Counted from the stretch's first letter, positions 23,994 through 33,423 are shown. The stretch is 64,000 nt of DNA from Corynebacterium frankenforstense DSM 45800 (GCF_001941485.1 NZ_CP009247.1:2540153-2604152); one strand, 5' to 3'. Notes: generated from the sequence alone by a model not told the origin. Numbers and translations: made by a program.

Positions 23994-24052
23994 TCAGGCG
24001 GCGGGGGAGACGGGCGGCCCCGGACGGTGCCGCGCTCAGGCGGCGGGGGAGA
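23994..24052. repeat. 17-bp direct repeat at the end of the winged-helix gene
   Basis: TCAGGCGGCGGGGGAGA occurs at 23994-24010 and again at 24036-24052. The second copy contains the stop and last codons of the winged-helix gene, so its 3' end is duplicated 42 bp downstream. The rest of the 267-bp gap (23769-24035) shows no other feature beyond the SD of the upstream gene. Confidence 0.8.
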
Positions 24053-25115
24053 TGACCTCGCCGTGGGCGACGGTGAGCTGGCCGAAGATGTCGGCGGGCA
24101 GCCCGGCGTTGCCGGGGGAGGCGGCGGGCATGCCGCGCTCGCCGTAGAAGGCCTCGGGGCGGCCGGCCTCGCCGAGCACCAGCGAGGTGTCCGCGTATCC
24201 GCGGACGTACTCGTCGACGGCGGGCAGCACCACGGTGCGCCGCAGCGCGCGCTTGATCTCGCCGGAGGTGACCTCGGCCTGCCAGTCGGCCATCCACCGG
24301 CCCCGGCGCACGCCTGTCTCGAAGCCGGGGGTGGCGTCGCGCGCGGCGTCGGCAATCGTCTCGTCCGCGACGGGGGAGAAGGGCACCACGCCCTCGGCGG
24401 CGTCGACGGCGTGGGCGGCCACGGCGGGGCTCAGTCCCGCCCACCAGGCGAGGTCCGCGGCGTCGGCGGGCCCGTGGGAGCGCAGGAAGCGCGCGGCGAG
24501 CTCGGCGAGGGCGGCGTCGCCGGCGAGCTCACGTTGGGCGACGGGCAGGGAGTCGACGTGGGCGTAGGTCGCCTCCCGGCGGGTCGCGCCGCAGACGACC
24601 TCGGGCCGGCGGGAGAGCATGGTCAGCAGGTGCGGGCCGCGGCCGCCGTCGGGGTCGACGCCGTGCTCGGCGAGCAGGGCGAAGGCCTCGGCGGAGCGCA
24701 GGGGATCGGCGAAGGGACGCTCGCGGAGCTCGGCGAGCAGCACCTCGCGGGCCGTGTCGATGTCCTCGGCGGCGAGGTCGAGCAGGCGGGCGCGGGCGAG
24801 GTCGGCCAGGCGGGCGCCGGCGGAGGTGAGGGTCGCGCTGAGCCAGCGGGCGTCCCCGGCGGCGACGAGCACGGCGCTGCCCCAGCCGGTGCGGGTGCGC
24901 ACGATGCGCCCGGCGCGCACCTCGTCGAGGACGTCCTCGGGGCGGCAGCCCGCGCGTTCGGCCAACGCGGTGACGCCCGGCCAGAAGCGGCGGGCGCGCA
25001 GGGCGAGCAGTTCGCGGAGCACCTCGACGGGCCCCGCCGTCGACGGCCGCGCGGCGGAACCGGCGAGATGCTGGGCGACGAGGCGTCGCGCGCGGATCTC
25101 TCGGTTCGTGTCCAT
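24036..25115 (-). CDS. Winged-helix DNA-binding domain protein (PF06224, AlkZ-like)
   Basis: A 359-residue member of the HTH_42 family, opening MDTNREIRARRLVAQHLAGS. It holds several winged-helix-like segments (EVLRELLALRARRFWPGVTA; AADLAWWAGLSPAVAAHA) and the closing block VVLPAVDEYVRGYADTS. The family includes the AlkZ/YcaQ crosslink DNA glycosylases, but many actinobacterial members are uncharacterised. I did not find the catalytic Gln-x-Gln pattern, so glycosylase activity is doubtful. A monocistronic gene with the divergent membrane protein 190 bp away. Confidence 0.85.
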   Translation of the reverse strand: MDTNREIRARRLVAQHLAGSAARPSTAGPVEVLRELLALRARRFWPGVTALAERAGCRPEDVLDEVRAGRIVRTRTGWGSAVLVAAGDARWLSATLTSAGARLADLARARLLDLAAEDIDTAREVLLAELRERPFADPLRSAEAFALLAEHGVDPDGGRGPHLLTMLSRRPEVVCGATRREATYAHVDSLPVAQRELAGDAALAELAARFLRSHGPADAADLAWWAGLSPAVAAHAVDAAEGVVPFSPVADETIADAARDATPGFETGVRRGRWMADWQAEVTSGEIKRALRRTVVLPAVDEYVRGYADTSLVLGEAGRPEAFYGERGMPAASPGNAGLPADIFGQLTVAHGEVISPAA

Positions 25116-25304
25116 GCCAGCAAGTGTAGCTGTGGCTGCCCTTACTTTAAAGGCGGTGCGGGGAGAGCGCGGGGGACTGGGAGCGGGGGAATGGTGATGA
25201 CGGGGCCGGTCGTGGTGGCCTGCGGGGCGCGCCGATTCGAACGGACGTGCGCGGCGGCGAGATCTGCGGTTCTCCGTGCCGCGGGGGACCGGTAGCCTTC
25301 GGGT

Positions 25305-25859
25305 ATGAGCACCAGGGATGCAGACGGCGCGGCGCGGGACGACGAGGATCCGGCGGCCGCCTACGTCGAGTACAACGACCGCCACTTCGAGAAGGGCGGT
25401 GCCGACTCGACCGCCCCGGTCAGCGCCGGGGAGGCCGCCGCCCGCCTGCGCGCCTACCGACCCGCCGGCTGGAAGCGCGTCGCCGCGTGGGGTGCGGTGG
25501 TCATGGGAGCGGTCATGCTCGTCGGCGGCGGGGGAGTGTCCGGCGAGTACCCGCAGTCCGAGGCCGTCAACAGCTGGATCGCGTCGATCTTCTACTTCCT
25601 GGTCTTCGCGGTGCCGGGCGCCTACTGGCTGTGGTGCAACCGACGCGACACCCGGCACGTCGCCGAGTGGGCCCGCCGCCGCGACGCCTACACCGAGGAC
25701 TGGGCGCTGCTGACCGCCGACGAGAAGGAGCTCTTCGCCCGCCCCGACTCCGAGCTGCCGCTGCTGGAGAAGCGCCGGTGGGGGATCGTCGCCGGGGTGG
25801 TCGTGGTGCTGCTGGTGCTGGCGTCCCTCTTCATCCCCGACGTCGCGGGGACGCTCTGA
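25305..25859 (+). CDS. Membrane protein of unknown function
   Basis: A 184-residue protein with a charged N-terminus (DEDPAAAYVEYNDRHFEKGG), two central membrane helices (AAWGAVVMGAVMLVGGG; IASIFYFLVFAVPGAYWLW), a cytoplasmic segment with NRRDTRHVAEWARRRDAYTE, and a last helix GIVAGVVVVLLVLASLFIP. No family recognised. It converges on the DUF364 gene. Confidence 0.75.
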   Translation: MSTRDADGAARDDEDPAAAYVEYNDRHFEKGGADSTAPVSAGEAAARLRAYRPAGWKRVAAWGAVVMGAVMLVGGGGVSGEYPQSEAVNSWIASIFYFLVFAVPGAYWLWCNRRDTRHVAEWARRRDAYTEDWALLTADEKELFARPDSELPLLEKRRWGIVAGVVVVLLVLASLFIPDVAGTL

Positions 25860-25962
25860 CGGGTCCGGGGCCGGCCCCGAGGGCCCAGGCCCCTGGCCGG
25901 GCGGGGGAGTGGGACCGGGATCGGGCCAGCTGGTCCTGGCCCGGGATCCGGACCGGCCGGCC

Positions 25963-26757
25963 CTACTCCTTCGCGCGGTTGACCTGCCGGCCGTAGTTGA
26001 ACCGCCGCCCGCCGCCGATGCCGCGCAGGCTGACGGTCAGCCGCTCGCAGTCGGTCGGCAGGAAGCCCGAGAGCACGTCCACGCCGTGGTCGTAGAGCAG
26101 CCCGGTCATCGGGGTGCTCGGCCCGACCACCGCGGTCATCGCGGGCCCGGCGAGCTCGAGCAGCCGCGGCATCGTCTTGTTGACCAGCGCCGAGCCGGTG
26201 ATGAAGACCCAGTCCGCCCGGGGCAGCAGAAACTCGCAGGCCGAGTCCGGGTAGTCGCCGCGCTGCGGGTGGCGCTCCAGGATCGCCAGGTCGCAGACCG
26301 GGGCGAGCATCTCCTCGAGGCCCGGGAAGTGGCCGACCACGACGACCTTGCGCCCGGCGACGCGGTCGCGGAAGACGCGGAAGGAGTCCCCGTGCGAGCG
26401 GCCGAGCACCCGCGCGGCACGGCCCGGGTTGAGCTCGGCGACGTCGGTGCCCACGGCACCCCCGCGGTCCGGGTGGTTGTACCAGGCGTTCATCGCGGCC
26501 ACACCGATGCCGGCCTCGGTGAAGTTCCAGGACTTCGCCAGCCCGGCGGCCTCGCGCAGCGGCAGCCCGAACAGGCCGTCCATCGAGTTGAAGGACACCG
26601 GCCGCCCGTCGCCCGGGTACACCGCGGCCATGCCGACCTGTCCGTCGGAGGCCTCGACCCACGCCCAGCGGCCGGCGACCTGGTAGTCCTTGACGGTCAG
26701 GTCGGCCGGCACGCCCGCGGCGAGTTCCTCGTAGAGGGCCCAGGGGTTCGAGCTCAC
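25963..26757 (-). CDS. DUF364 domain protein
   Basis: A 264-residue protein with an N-terminal DUF4213-like part (WALYEELAAGVPADLTVKDY) and a Rossmann-like DUF364 part: GRKVVVVGHFPGLEEM, DWVFITGSALVNKTMPRLLE and VVGPSTPMTGLLYDHGVDVL. Structural work on the family (recalled) suggests a relation to metal- or chelate-handling enzymes, but no reaction is established. It starts about 10 bp after the leuS stop on the same strand and is probably cotranscribed with leuS. Confidence 0.88.
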   Translation of the reverse strand: MSSNPWALYEELAAGVPADLTVKDYQVAGRWAWVEASDGQVGMAAVYPGDGRPVSFNSMDGLFGLPLREAAGLAKSWNFTEAGIGVAAMNAWYNHPDRGGAVGTDVAELNPGRAARVLGRSHGDSFRVFRDRVAGRKVVVVGHFPGLEEMLAPVCDLAILERHPQRGDYPDSACEFLLPRADWVFITGSALVNKTMPRLLELAGPAMTAVVGPSTPMTGLLYDHGVDVLSGFLPTDCERLTVSLRGIGGGRRFNYGRQVNRAKE

Positions 26758-26767
26758 CGGTTCAGAC

Positions 26768-29617
26768 TCACTTCACCACGAGGTTGACCATGCGGCCGGG
26801 CACGACGATCTCCTTGACCACGGTCTTGCCCTCGAGGTGGCCGGCGATCTTGGCGTCCGCCTTCGCGGCGGCCACCGCGTCCTCCTTCGAGGCGTCGGCG
26901 GCGACCATGATGCGCGCACGCACCTTGCCGTTGATCTGCACCGGCAGCTCGACCTCGTCGTCGACCAGCCACTTCTCGTCGAACTCGGGGAAGTGCTCGT
27001 AGGCGACGGTCTCGTCGTGGCCGAGCAGGCGCCACAGCTCCTCGGCCAGGTGCGGCGCCAGCGGGGCGAGCATGAGCACCAGCGGGGTGACCAGCTCGCG
27101 CGGCACGTCGTCCGGGTAGGCCTTGGTCAGGTGGTTGACGTACTCGATGAGCTTGGCCACCACGGTGTTGTCGCGCAGGTGCTCGTAGTCCTCGCGCACG
27201 CCGGCGACGGTGCGGTGCAGCGCCTTGAGGTCGTCCTCGGTCGGCTCCGCGTCGGAGAGCTGCGCGGCGCCGGTGTCCTCGTTGACCACCAGGCGCCAGG
27301 TGCGCTGCAGGAAGCGGTGCGCACCGACGACGTCCTTGGTCGCCCAGGGCCGCGAGGTGTCCAGCGGGCCCATCGACATCTCGTAGACGCGCAGGGTGTC
27401 CGCACCGTAGTCGCGGCAGATGTCGTCGGGGGCCACCGCGTTCTTCAGCGACTTGCCCATCTTGCCGTACTCGCGGTTGACCTCTTCGCCGTCGCGGTAG
27501 AACTTGCCGTCGCGCTCCTCGACCTCGGCGGCCGGGACGTAGACGCCGCGGGAGTCGGTGTAGGCGTAGGCCTGGATGTAGCCCTGGTTGTACAGGCGGC
27601 GGTAGGGCTCCTTCGAGCTGACGTAACCCAGGTCGAAGAGCACCTTGTGCCAGAAGCGCGAGTAGAGCAGGTGCAGCACCGCGTGCTCCACGCCGCCGAC
27701 GTAGAGGTCCACGCCGCCCGGGTCCTCGGGCCCGTGCTCCGCGGGACGCGGGCCGGTCCAGTAGCGCTCATTCTCCAGGTCGCAGAAGGCCTCGGAGTTC
27801 GTCGGGTCGATGTAGCGCAGCTGGTACCAGGAGGAACCGGCCCACTGCGGCATGACGTTGGTGTCGCGCCGGTAGGTCTGCGGGCCGTCGCCGAGGTCGA
27901 GCTCGACGGTGACCCAGTCCTTCTCCTTGGCCAGCGGCGGGTGCGGCTCGCTCTCGGCGTCGTCGGGGTCGAAGGTCGGCGGGGTGTAGTCGGCGACCTC
28001 GGGCAGCTCGACCGGCAGCATCGACTCAGGCAGCGCGTGGGCCACCCCCTCGGAGTCGTAGACCACCGGGAAGGGCTCACCCCAGTAGCGCTGGCGGGCG
28101 AAGAGCCAGTCGCGCAGCTTGTACTGCACCTTCGTCGCGCCGGTGCCCTGCTCCTCGAGCCAGGCGGTCACCTTCGCGATCGCGTCGGCCTTGCCCAGGC
28201 CGTTGAGGTCCAGCCCGGAGTCGTTGGCGGAGTTGACGTGCGGGCCGTCGCCGACGAAGGCCTCCTTGTCGATGTCGCCGCCGGAGAGCACCTCGATCAC
28301 CGGCAGGCCGAAGACGTGGGCGAACTCGTAGTCGCGCTCGTCGTGGGCCGGCACGGCCATGATCGCGCCGGTGCCGTAGCCGGTGAGCACGTAGTCGGCG
28401 ATGAAGACCGGGACCTGGGCTCCGCTGACGGGGTTGGTGCCGTAGACGCCGAGGAAGACGCCGGTCTTCTCCTTGTTCTCCTGGCGCTCCAGGTCGGACT
28501 TGGCGGCGATGTCGCGGCGGTAGGCCGCCACGGCCTCGGCCGGCGTGGCGCAGCCGTAGGTCCAGCGCCCGTCGACGTCCCCGTACGCGCCGGCGTCGGC
28601 CACCAGGGCGTCGACAAGCTCGTGCTCGGGGGCGAGCACCATGTAGGTCGCGCCGAAGAGGGTGTCGGGGCGGGTGGTGAAGACGGTGACGTCGTTGCCG
28701 GCGACGTCGAAGGTGACGTCGGCGCCGTGGGAGCGGCCGATCCAGTTGCGCTGCATCGTCTTGACCTTCTCGGGCCAGTCGAGCAGGTCGAGGTCGTCGA
28801 TGAGGCGGTCGGCGTAGGCGGTGATGCGCATCATCCACTGGCTCAGGCGGCGGCGGAAGACGGGGAAGTTGCCGCGCTCGGAGCGGCCCTCGGCGGTGAC
28901 CTCCTCGTTGGCGAGCACCGTGCCCAGCCCCGGGCACCAGTTGACCGTCGAGTTCGCGCGGTAGACCAGGCGGAACTCGTCGACGACGCGCTGCTGGTCG
29001 AGGCGGGAGAGCTCGCTGTAGGGGCCCTCGAAGCCCTCGGGCAGCGGCATCTCGCCGCTCTCGAGCAGCGGGATCAGCTCGTCGACGGGGCGGGCCTTCT
29101 GCCGCTCGGCGTCGAACCAGGAGTTGTAGATCTTCAGGAAGATCCACTGCGTCCAGCGGTAGAACTCCGGGTCCGTGGTGGCCACGCTGCGGCGCTGGTC
29201 GTGGCCGAGGCCCAGGGCGCCCAGCTGGCGGCGCATGTTCTCGATGTTGGCCATCGTGGTGGTGCGCGGGTGGGTGCCGGTCTGGATGGCGTACTGCTCG
29301 GCGGGCAGGCCGAAGGCGTCGTAGCCCAGGGTGTGCAGGACGTTCTTGCCCAGCATGCGGTTGTAGCGGGCGTAGACGTCGGTGGCGATGTAGCCGAGGG
29401 GGTGGCCCACGTGCAGGCCCGCGCCCGAGGGGTACGGGAACATGTCCTGGACGAAGAGCTTGTCTTCCGGGAGCTTGCCGTCGGCCGGCGCGAGGTCGCC
29501 GACGGGGTTCGGCGCGTCGAAGGTGCCGTTGTCGGTCCAGAACTGCTGCCAGCGCTTCTCGATCTCGTTGGCCAGCTCCGCGGTGTAGCGGTGGGCGGGG
29601 GTGCTCGGCGTTTCCAT
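26768..29617 (-). CDS. leuS: Leucyl-tRNA synthetase
   Basis: A 949-residue class I synthetase, normal for corynebacteria. The HIGH-type motif is in [16 protein letters not shown] (residues about 62-77) and the KMSKS-type motif in [10 protein letters not shown] (about 722). The CP1 editing domain (about 260-460) carries [14 protein letters not shown], whose [10 protein letters not shown] context hydrolyses mischarged tRNA. The C-terminal anticodon and tRNA-binding parts are complete. It charges tRNA-Leu in the cytosol. No T-box or leader was seen upstream; one copy of the dispersed palindromic element starts 32 bp before the ATG. Confidence 0.98.
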   Translation of the reverse strand: METPSTPAHRYTAELANEIEKRWQQFWTDNGTFDAPNPVGDLAPADGKLPEDKLFVQDMFPYPSGAGLHVGHPLGYIATDVYARYNRMLGKNVLHTLGYDAFGLPAEQYAIQTGTHPRTTTMANIENMRRQLGALGLGHDQRRSVATTDPEFYRWTQWIFLKIYNSWFDAERQKARPVDELIPLLESGEMPLPEGFEGPYSELSRLDQQRVVDEFRLVYRANSTVNWCPGLGTVLANEEVTAEGRSERGNFPVFRRRLSQWMMRITAYADRLIDDLDLLDWPEKVKTMQRNWIGRSHGADVTFDVAGNDVTVFTTRPDTLFGATYMVLAPEHELVDALVADAGAYGDVDGRWTYGCATPAEAVAAYRRDIAAKSDLERQENKEKTGVFLGVYGTNPVSGAQVPVFIADYVLTGYGTGAIMAVPAHDERDYEFAHVFGLPVIEVLSGGDIDKEAFVGDGPHVNSANDSGLDLNGLGKADAIAKVTAWLEEQGTGATKVQYKLRDWLFARQRYWGEPFPVVYDSEGVAHALPESMLPVELPEVADYTPPTFDPDDAESEPHPPLAKEKDWVTVELDLGDGPQTYRRDTNVMPQWAGSSWYQLRYIDPTNSEAFCDLENERYWTGPRPAEHGPEDPGGVDLYVGGVEHAVLHLLYSRFWHKVLFDLGYVSSKEPYRRLYNQGYIQAYAYTDSRGVYVPAAEVEERDGKFYRDGEEVNREYGKMGKSLKNAVAPDDICRDYGADTLRVYEMSMGPLDTSRPWATKDVVGAHRFLQRTWRLVVNEDTGAAQLSDAEPTEDDLKALHRTVAGVREDYEHLRDNTVVAKLIEYVNHLTKAYPDDVPRELVTPLVLMLAPLAPHLAEELWRLLGHDETVAYEHFPEFDEKWLVDDEVELPVQINGKVRARIMVAADASKEDAVAAAKADAKIAGHLEGKTVVKEIVVPGRMVNLVVK

Positions 29618-29648
29618 GCTGACACAGTCTAGTCGGCGTGTCCTGCGT

Positions 29649-29778
29649 GCTTGCCGACGTCCCGGGGCGCGGCGTCGGCGCGCCCCTCACCCGCCCGCGG
29701 CGCGCCCCGCCCGGGACGCGCCCGGCCGGCCACGCCGCGCCCCGCACCCGCCCGCGGTGAGCGACGCGGCGTCGGAAG
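29649..29778. repeat. Interspersed palindromic element
   Basis: Starts GCTTGCCGACG (29649) and ends CGACGCGGCGTCGGAAG (29762-29778), with a GC-rich core. It fills most of the 236-bp gap between leuS and lldD, and is related to the elements at 10460-10607 and 31166-31256. Confidence 0.55.
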
Positions 29779-29853
29779 TCGACGGCGGGGACCCTTGACG
29801 CGGCCGGTAACGTCAGACGTGTCGTACCGATAACCCGACAGAAAGTCCCGCCC

Positions 29854-31161
29854 ATGCCCACCTCGCAGAACCCCGCGCCCAAGCCCGCCACGGCGAAGCG
29901 CCTGGCGCCCCTGACCCACCGGCTGCCCGCCCTGGCGGACATCGCCGGCTACCTGCACCTCGAGCTGCCCAGCTCGGACCGTCGCGCCGACCGCCTGAAG
30001 AAGGCCGCCGACATCTGGGACCTGCGCCGCATCGCCCGCCGGCGCACCCCGAAGGGCCCCTTCGAGTACGTCGACGGCGCCGCCGAGCGCGAGCTCTCGC
30101 TGGCCCGCTCGCGCACCGCCTACGAGGAGCTGTCCTTCCGCCCGGGCGTGCTGCGCAACGTCGAGGACATCACCCTGGAGACCACCGTGATGGGCTCGAA
30201 GCTGTCGATGCCGCTGGCCATCGCTCCGACGGGCTTCACCCGCATGATGCACGCCGAGGGCGAGGTCGGCGGCTCGCGCGCCGCGGCCAAGGCCGGCGTC
30301 GCCTTCACCCTGTCGACCATGGGCACCGCCACCATCGAGGAGGTCCGGCAGGCCGCCCCCGAGGGCGCCCACTGGTTCCAGCTCTACCTGACCAAGGCCG
30401 AGGGCCGCGGGCTCTCCGAGGACCTGATGCGCCGCGCGAAGGAGGCCGGATTCACCGCGCTGATGGTCACCGTCGACTGCCCGGTCACCGGCGCGCGCCA
30501 CCGCGACACCCGCAACGGCATGACCTTCCCGCCGCAGCTGACGTGGAAGACCTTCCTGGACGCCTCCTACCGCCCGGAGTGGTGGCTGAACTTCCTGAGC
30601 ACCGAGCCGCTCGGCTTCGCCAACGTCGGCGGGGGACTGAAGTCCTTCTCGGAGATCGGCAAGCTCTTCGACCGCACCCTCAACTTCGAGGACCTGGCCT
30701 GGCTGCGCCGCAACTGGGACGGCCCGCTGCTGGTCAAGGGCATCCAGACCACCGAGGACGCCGTGCGCTGCATGGACGAGGGCATGGACGGCGTGGTGCT
30801 GTCCAACCACGGCGGCCGCCAGCTCGACCGCGCCCCGGTGCCGCTCTACACGCTGCCGCAGACGCGCGAGGCGCTCGGCGAGGACGCCACGATCCTGCTG
30901 GACACCGGGGTGATGTCGGGTGCCGACGTCGTCGCCGCCTGCGCGCTGGGTGCCGACGCCGTGCTCATCGGCCGCGCCTACCTCTACGGGCTGATGGCCG
31001 CCGGCGCCGAGGGCGTCTCCCACGCGCTGGAGATCTTCCGCAACGAGATGGAGCGCGCCCTGGGGCTGATGGGCGTGGACTCGATCCACGCGCTGACCCC
31101 GGAGCACGTCGACCTGGACTGGCGCACCGCCGCGCGCGAGTACGAGCGCGCCCGCCGCTAG
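29854..31161 (+). CDS. lldD: FMN-dependent L-lactate dehydrogenase
   Basis: A 435-residue alpha-hydroxy-acid dehydrogenase that feeds electrons from L-lactate to menaquinone. Conserved parts: the FMN-site segment MPLAIAPTGFTRMMHAEGEV, WFQLYLTKAEGRGLSEDLM, the VTVDCPVTGARHRDTRNG loop, and the catalytic SNHGGRQLDRAP with the base His and substrate Arg. It closes with LDTGVMSGADVVAACALGAD and GRAYLYGLMA. The lldD2 subtype is likely by length. No lactate permease or LldR regulator lies beside it. It is flanked on both sides by copies of the dispersed palindromic element. Confidence 0.95.
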   Translation: MPTSQNPAPKPATAKRLAPLTHRLPALADIAGYLHLELPSSDRRADRLKKAADIWDLRRIARRRTPKGPFEYVDGAAERELSLARSRTAYEELSFRPGVLRNVEDITLETTVMGSKLSMPLAIAPTGFTRMMHAEGEVGGSRAAAKAGVAFTLSTMGTATIEEVRQAAPEGAHWFQLYLTKAEGRGLSEDLMRRAKEAGFTALMVTVDCPVTGARHRDTRNGMTFPPQLTWKTFLDASYRPEWWLNFLSTEPLGFANVGGGLKSFSEIGKLFDRTLNFEDLAWLRRNWDGPLLVKGIQTTEDAVRCMDEGMDGVVLSNHGGRQLDRAPVPLYTLPQTREALGEDATILLDTGVMSGADVVAACALGADAVLIGRAYLYGLMAAGAEGVSHALEIFRNEMERALGLMGVDSIHALTPEHVDLDWRTAAREYERARR

Positions 31162-31165
31162 GGCG

Positions 31166-31256
31166 CTTTCCGACGCCGCGCGGCGCGGCGTCGCCGCGCC
31201 CGTGCGCCCACGGCGCCACCCGTGCTCCCACGGTGACCGACGCGGCGTCGGCAAGC
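31166..31256. repeat. Interspersed palindromic element
   Basis: Begins CTTTCCGACGCCGCGCGG 4 bp after the lldD stop. It ends with the perfect odd palindrome CCGACGCGGCGTCGG followed by CAAGC (31237-31256). The two ends are inverted copies of each other. Confidence 0.6.
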
Positions 31257-31260
31257 GAAA

Positions 31261-31288
31261 CGCCCCCGCACCACTCGGTGCGGGGGCG
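31261..31288. terminator. Terminator between lldD and the symporter gene
   Basis: A perfect 12-bp stem, CGCCCCCGCACC (31261-31272) with GGTGCGGGGGCG (31277-31288), loop ACTC. On the minus strand it is followed by TTTCGC, so it mainly serves the symporter gene. Confidence 0.85.
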
Positions 31289-31318
31289 CTGCCGTGCGCG
31301 GGGGAGGGGGGAGCGGGC

Positions 31319-32557
31319 TTAAGCCTTCTCCGCGCCCTCGATCTCGAGGTCCGCGGCGACGGACTCCTCGGGGCGGGCGGCCCTGATCTTGCCGCGGGCG
31401 AAGCGGTCGACGATCAGGGCGATCGCGCCGTCGCCGGTGACGTTGGCGGCGGTGCCGAAGGAGTCGATCGCGATGTAGGCCGCGATCATCAGGGCGATCT
31501 GGTTGTCGTCGAAGCCGAGCATCGAGCCGAGCAGGCCGACGGCGGCCATGATCGCGCCGCCGGGCACGCCGGGCGCGGCGATCATGGTGATGCCGAGCAT
31601 GAGCACGAAGCCGATGGCCAGGCCGACGGAGACGTCGATGTCCGCCATGAACACGATGGCGAAGGCGAAGAGCATGATCTTCATCATCGAGCCGGCGAGG
31701 TGGATCGTCGCGCAGAGCGGCACGGTGAAGCCGGCGACGTTGGCGTCGACGTTGTTCTTCAGCGTGGAGCGCAGCGTGACCGGGATGGTCGCGGCGGACG
31801 AGGCGGTGCCCAGCGCGGTCGCGTAGGCCGGCAGCATGTTCACCAGCGCCTTGAACGGGTTGACCCCGGCGACCATGCCCGCGACGACGAACTGGAAGAT
31901 CAGGTACACGACGGTCATGGCGATCGACAGCAGCAGCACCTTGCCGAAGAGGACGAAGGTGTCCAGCAGGTTGTCGTTCATGCCGAGGCCGAGGAACATG
32001 CCGAAGATGAACAGCGGCAGTAGCGGGACGACGAAGGCCGAGATGACCTTCATGACCACGCGCTCGAGCTCGCGGCTGGCCGCGTAGAGCGTGTCGGACT
32101 TGACCACGGTCATGGCCACGCCGACGCAGAAGGCGAGCAGCAGGGCCGTCATGACCTCGAAGGGCGGCGGCATCTCGATGCTGAAGAAGGGCTCGAGCTC
32201 ACCGTCGGAGACGTCGGCGACGTTCTCGGCGACGGACTGGCCGCCGAGCATCGCCGGGTAGACCCCACGCGCGAGGGCGTAGGCCAGGAAACCCGAGAGG
32301 ATCGTCGATGTGTAGGCGATGCCCGTGGTGATCGCCAGCCACTTACCCGCGCCGCGGCCCAGGCCAGCGATGGCCGGGGTGATCAGCGCGAAGATGAGGA
32401 CGGGGACGAAGAAGCTGAGGAAGTTGCCGAACAGTCCGTTGAACGTGGCGAAGACGCGGGCCAGCCCCTCGGGGAAGAACCGGCTGCAGATGACCGCGAG
32501 GATGATCGCGACGACCACGCGGAAGAGCAACGACTGTGAGAGGCGCTTGAGATCCAT
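31319..32557 (-). CDS. Dicarboxylate/amino acid:cation symporter (SDF family)
   Basis: A 412-residue protein of the DAACS/SDF family with about eight helices and two re-entrant loops. The serine-rich hairpin ALGTASSAATIPVTL and the second signature IAAPGVPGGAIMA are intact, as is AYIAIDSFGTAANVTGDGAI, which holds the conserved Asp and Asn of the substrate and Na+ sites. It resembles Na+-coupled serine/threonine (SstT) or dicarboxylate/glutamate carriers; the substrate cannot be fixed from sequence. The 389-bp gap upstream, shared with the divergent sdpI-like gene, holds no clear operator. Confidence 0.9.
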   Translation of the reverse strand: MDLKRLSQSLLFRVVVAIILAVICSRFFPEGLARVFATFNGLFGNFLSFFVPVLIFALITPAIAGLGRGAGKWLAITTGIAYTSTILSGFLAYALARGVYPAMLGGQSVAENVADVSDGELEPFFSIEMPPPFEVMTALLLAFCVGVAMTVVKSDTLYAASRELERVVMKVISAFVVPLLPLFIFGMFLGLGMNDNLLDTFVLFGKVLLLSIAMTVVYLIFQFVVAGMVAGVNPFKALVNMLPAYATALGTASSAATIPVTLRSTLKNNVDANVAGFTVPLCATIHLAGSMMKIMLFAFAIVFMADIDVSVGLAIGFVLMLGITMIAAPGVPGGAIMAAVGLLGSMLGFDDNQIALMIAAYIAIDSFGTAANVTGDGAIALIVDRFARGKIRAARPEESVAADLEIEGAEKA

Positions 32558-32946
32558 GGCGGGAAGTGCTTTCTCGGGTGGTTGAAATGACTTGGGATAC
32601 TCGCACGGTTCGTTGTGCGGTGGCTAAGAGACTACTCGGCGTCCTGCGGGAATCCGCCATCGGTGCTGGACCGCCGCCCCCGGACGTCGCCCCCGGACGG
32701 GTCGGGCGGTTCTCCTGGTCGAGTCCCGGCCGACTCCCGTCTGCCACCCGGGCTGCTCCCGCGCACCGACGGCCGGGCTCGCGTGCGGCGCCCCTTTCGC
32801 ACATATCGCCACAGTGACGCTATTCAAAGGTCCACCGACCGGTGCTTCCTCCGTCCTCTCCGGCGGCTCATCGGCCGCCCCGGGCCACCTTGGCGCCCGT
32901 CCGCCCGAGAGCCGGGCCCACCGGCGTGACCCGTAAGATCACGACC

Positions 32947-33366
32947 ATGAGCATCGCCGTCACCGTAGTCCTCGCCGTCCTCGCCGTCGCCGTCCTGATC
33001 GTCGGGGCCCTGGCATGGACCGGCAGGCTGCCCGGCAACTCCGTGATCGGCCTGCGCGTGCCCGAGGTACGCCGCTCGAAGGACTTGTGGGTCACCGCCC
33101 ACCGCATCGCCGGGCCCATGTGGGTCTTCGCCGGCGTGCTGCTCGCCTTCGCCGCCGCCTTCAGCTCCATCGTCAGCGGCTGGGGGTGGATCGTCCCCGT
33201 GGCCCTCGTCGTCGGCGCGGTCGCGGCGATCGGTGCGGGCGCCGGCAGGGGAGCGCACACCGTCGCCGCCCTCGACGCGCGCCGCATCGCCGAGGAGAGC
33301 ACCGACGACACCCCGAAGGTCGACCTGGACGCCCTGCGCCGCGCCGCCAAGCGCGCGGACGACTGA
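32947..33366 (+). CDS. SdpI-family membrane protein
   Basis: A 139-residue protein. Three helices (SIAVTVVLAVLAVAVLIVGA; MWVFAGVLLAFAAAFSSIV; WIVPVALVVGAVAAIGAGAG) and the cytoplasmic motif RLPGNSVIGLRVPEVRRSKD followed by WVTAHRIAG match the SdpI/YhfL family (PF13630). Family founders give immunity to a killing factor in Bacillus; actinobacterial members are uncharacterised. It sits directly ahead of the trp leader, 58 bp before its GTG. The ATG at 32947 was preferred to an upstream in-frame start lacking an SD. Confidence 0.85.
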   Translation: MSIAVTVVLAVLAVAVLIVGALAWTGRLPGNSVIGLRVPEVRRSKDLWVTAHRIAGPMWVFAGVLLAFAAAFSSIVSGWGWIVPVALVVGAVAAIGAGAGRGAHTVAALDARRIAEESTDDTPKVDLDALRRAAKRADD

Positions 33367-33387
33367 TCCACCCCGTCACCCCCGGTG

Positions 33388-33416
33388 TTGCACACGGCAC
33401 ACCGGGGGTCTATCCT
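33388..33416 (+). promoter_or_regulatory. trp operon promoter
   Basis: TTGCAC (33388-33393), a 17-bp spacer, and TATCCT (33411-33416). Only seven bases separate the -10 from the GTG of the leader peptide, so the leader mRNA should be leaderless. Confidence 0.7.
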
Positions 33417-33423
33417 CTTTCCC

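Noticed and set aside
25220..25245. tRNA-like GATTCGAAC
   Set aside because: No cloverleaf can be drawn around it. No tRNA or rRNA gene was found in the window.
21912..25295. Very long open frame of more than 1100 codons on the plus strand
   Set aside because: It runs antisense through the nnr, glutamate-synthase-like and winged-helix genes and is a by-product of high GC. The composition is Arg/Gly/His-rich without domains.
25922..25943. Terminator after the DUF364 gene
   Set aside because: CGGGCCAG/CTGGCCCG can pair, but there is no T-tract and the whole stretch is GC-rich, so it was left out.
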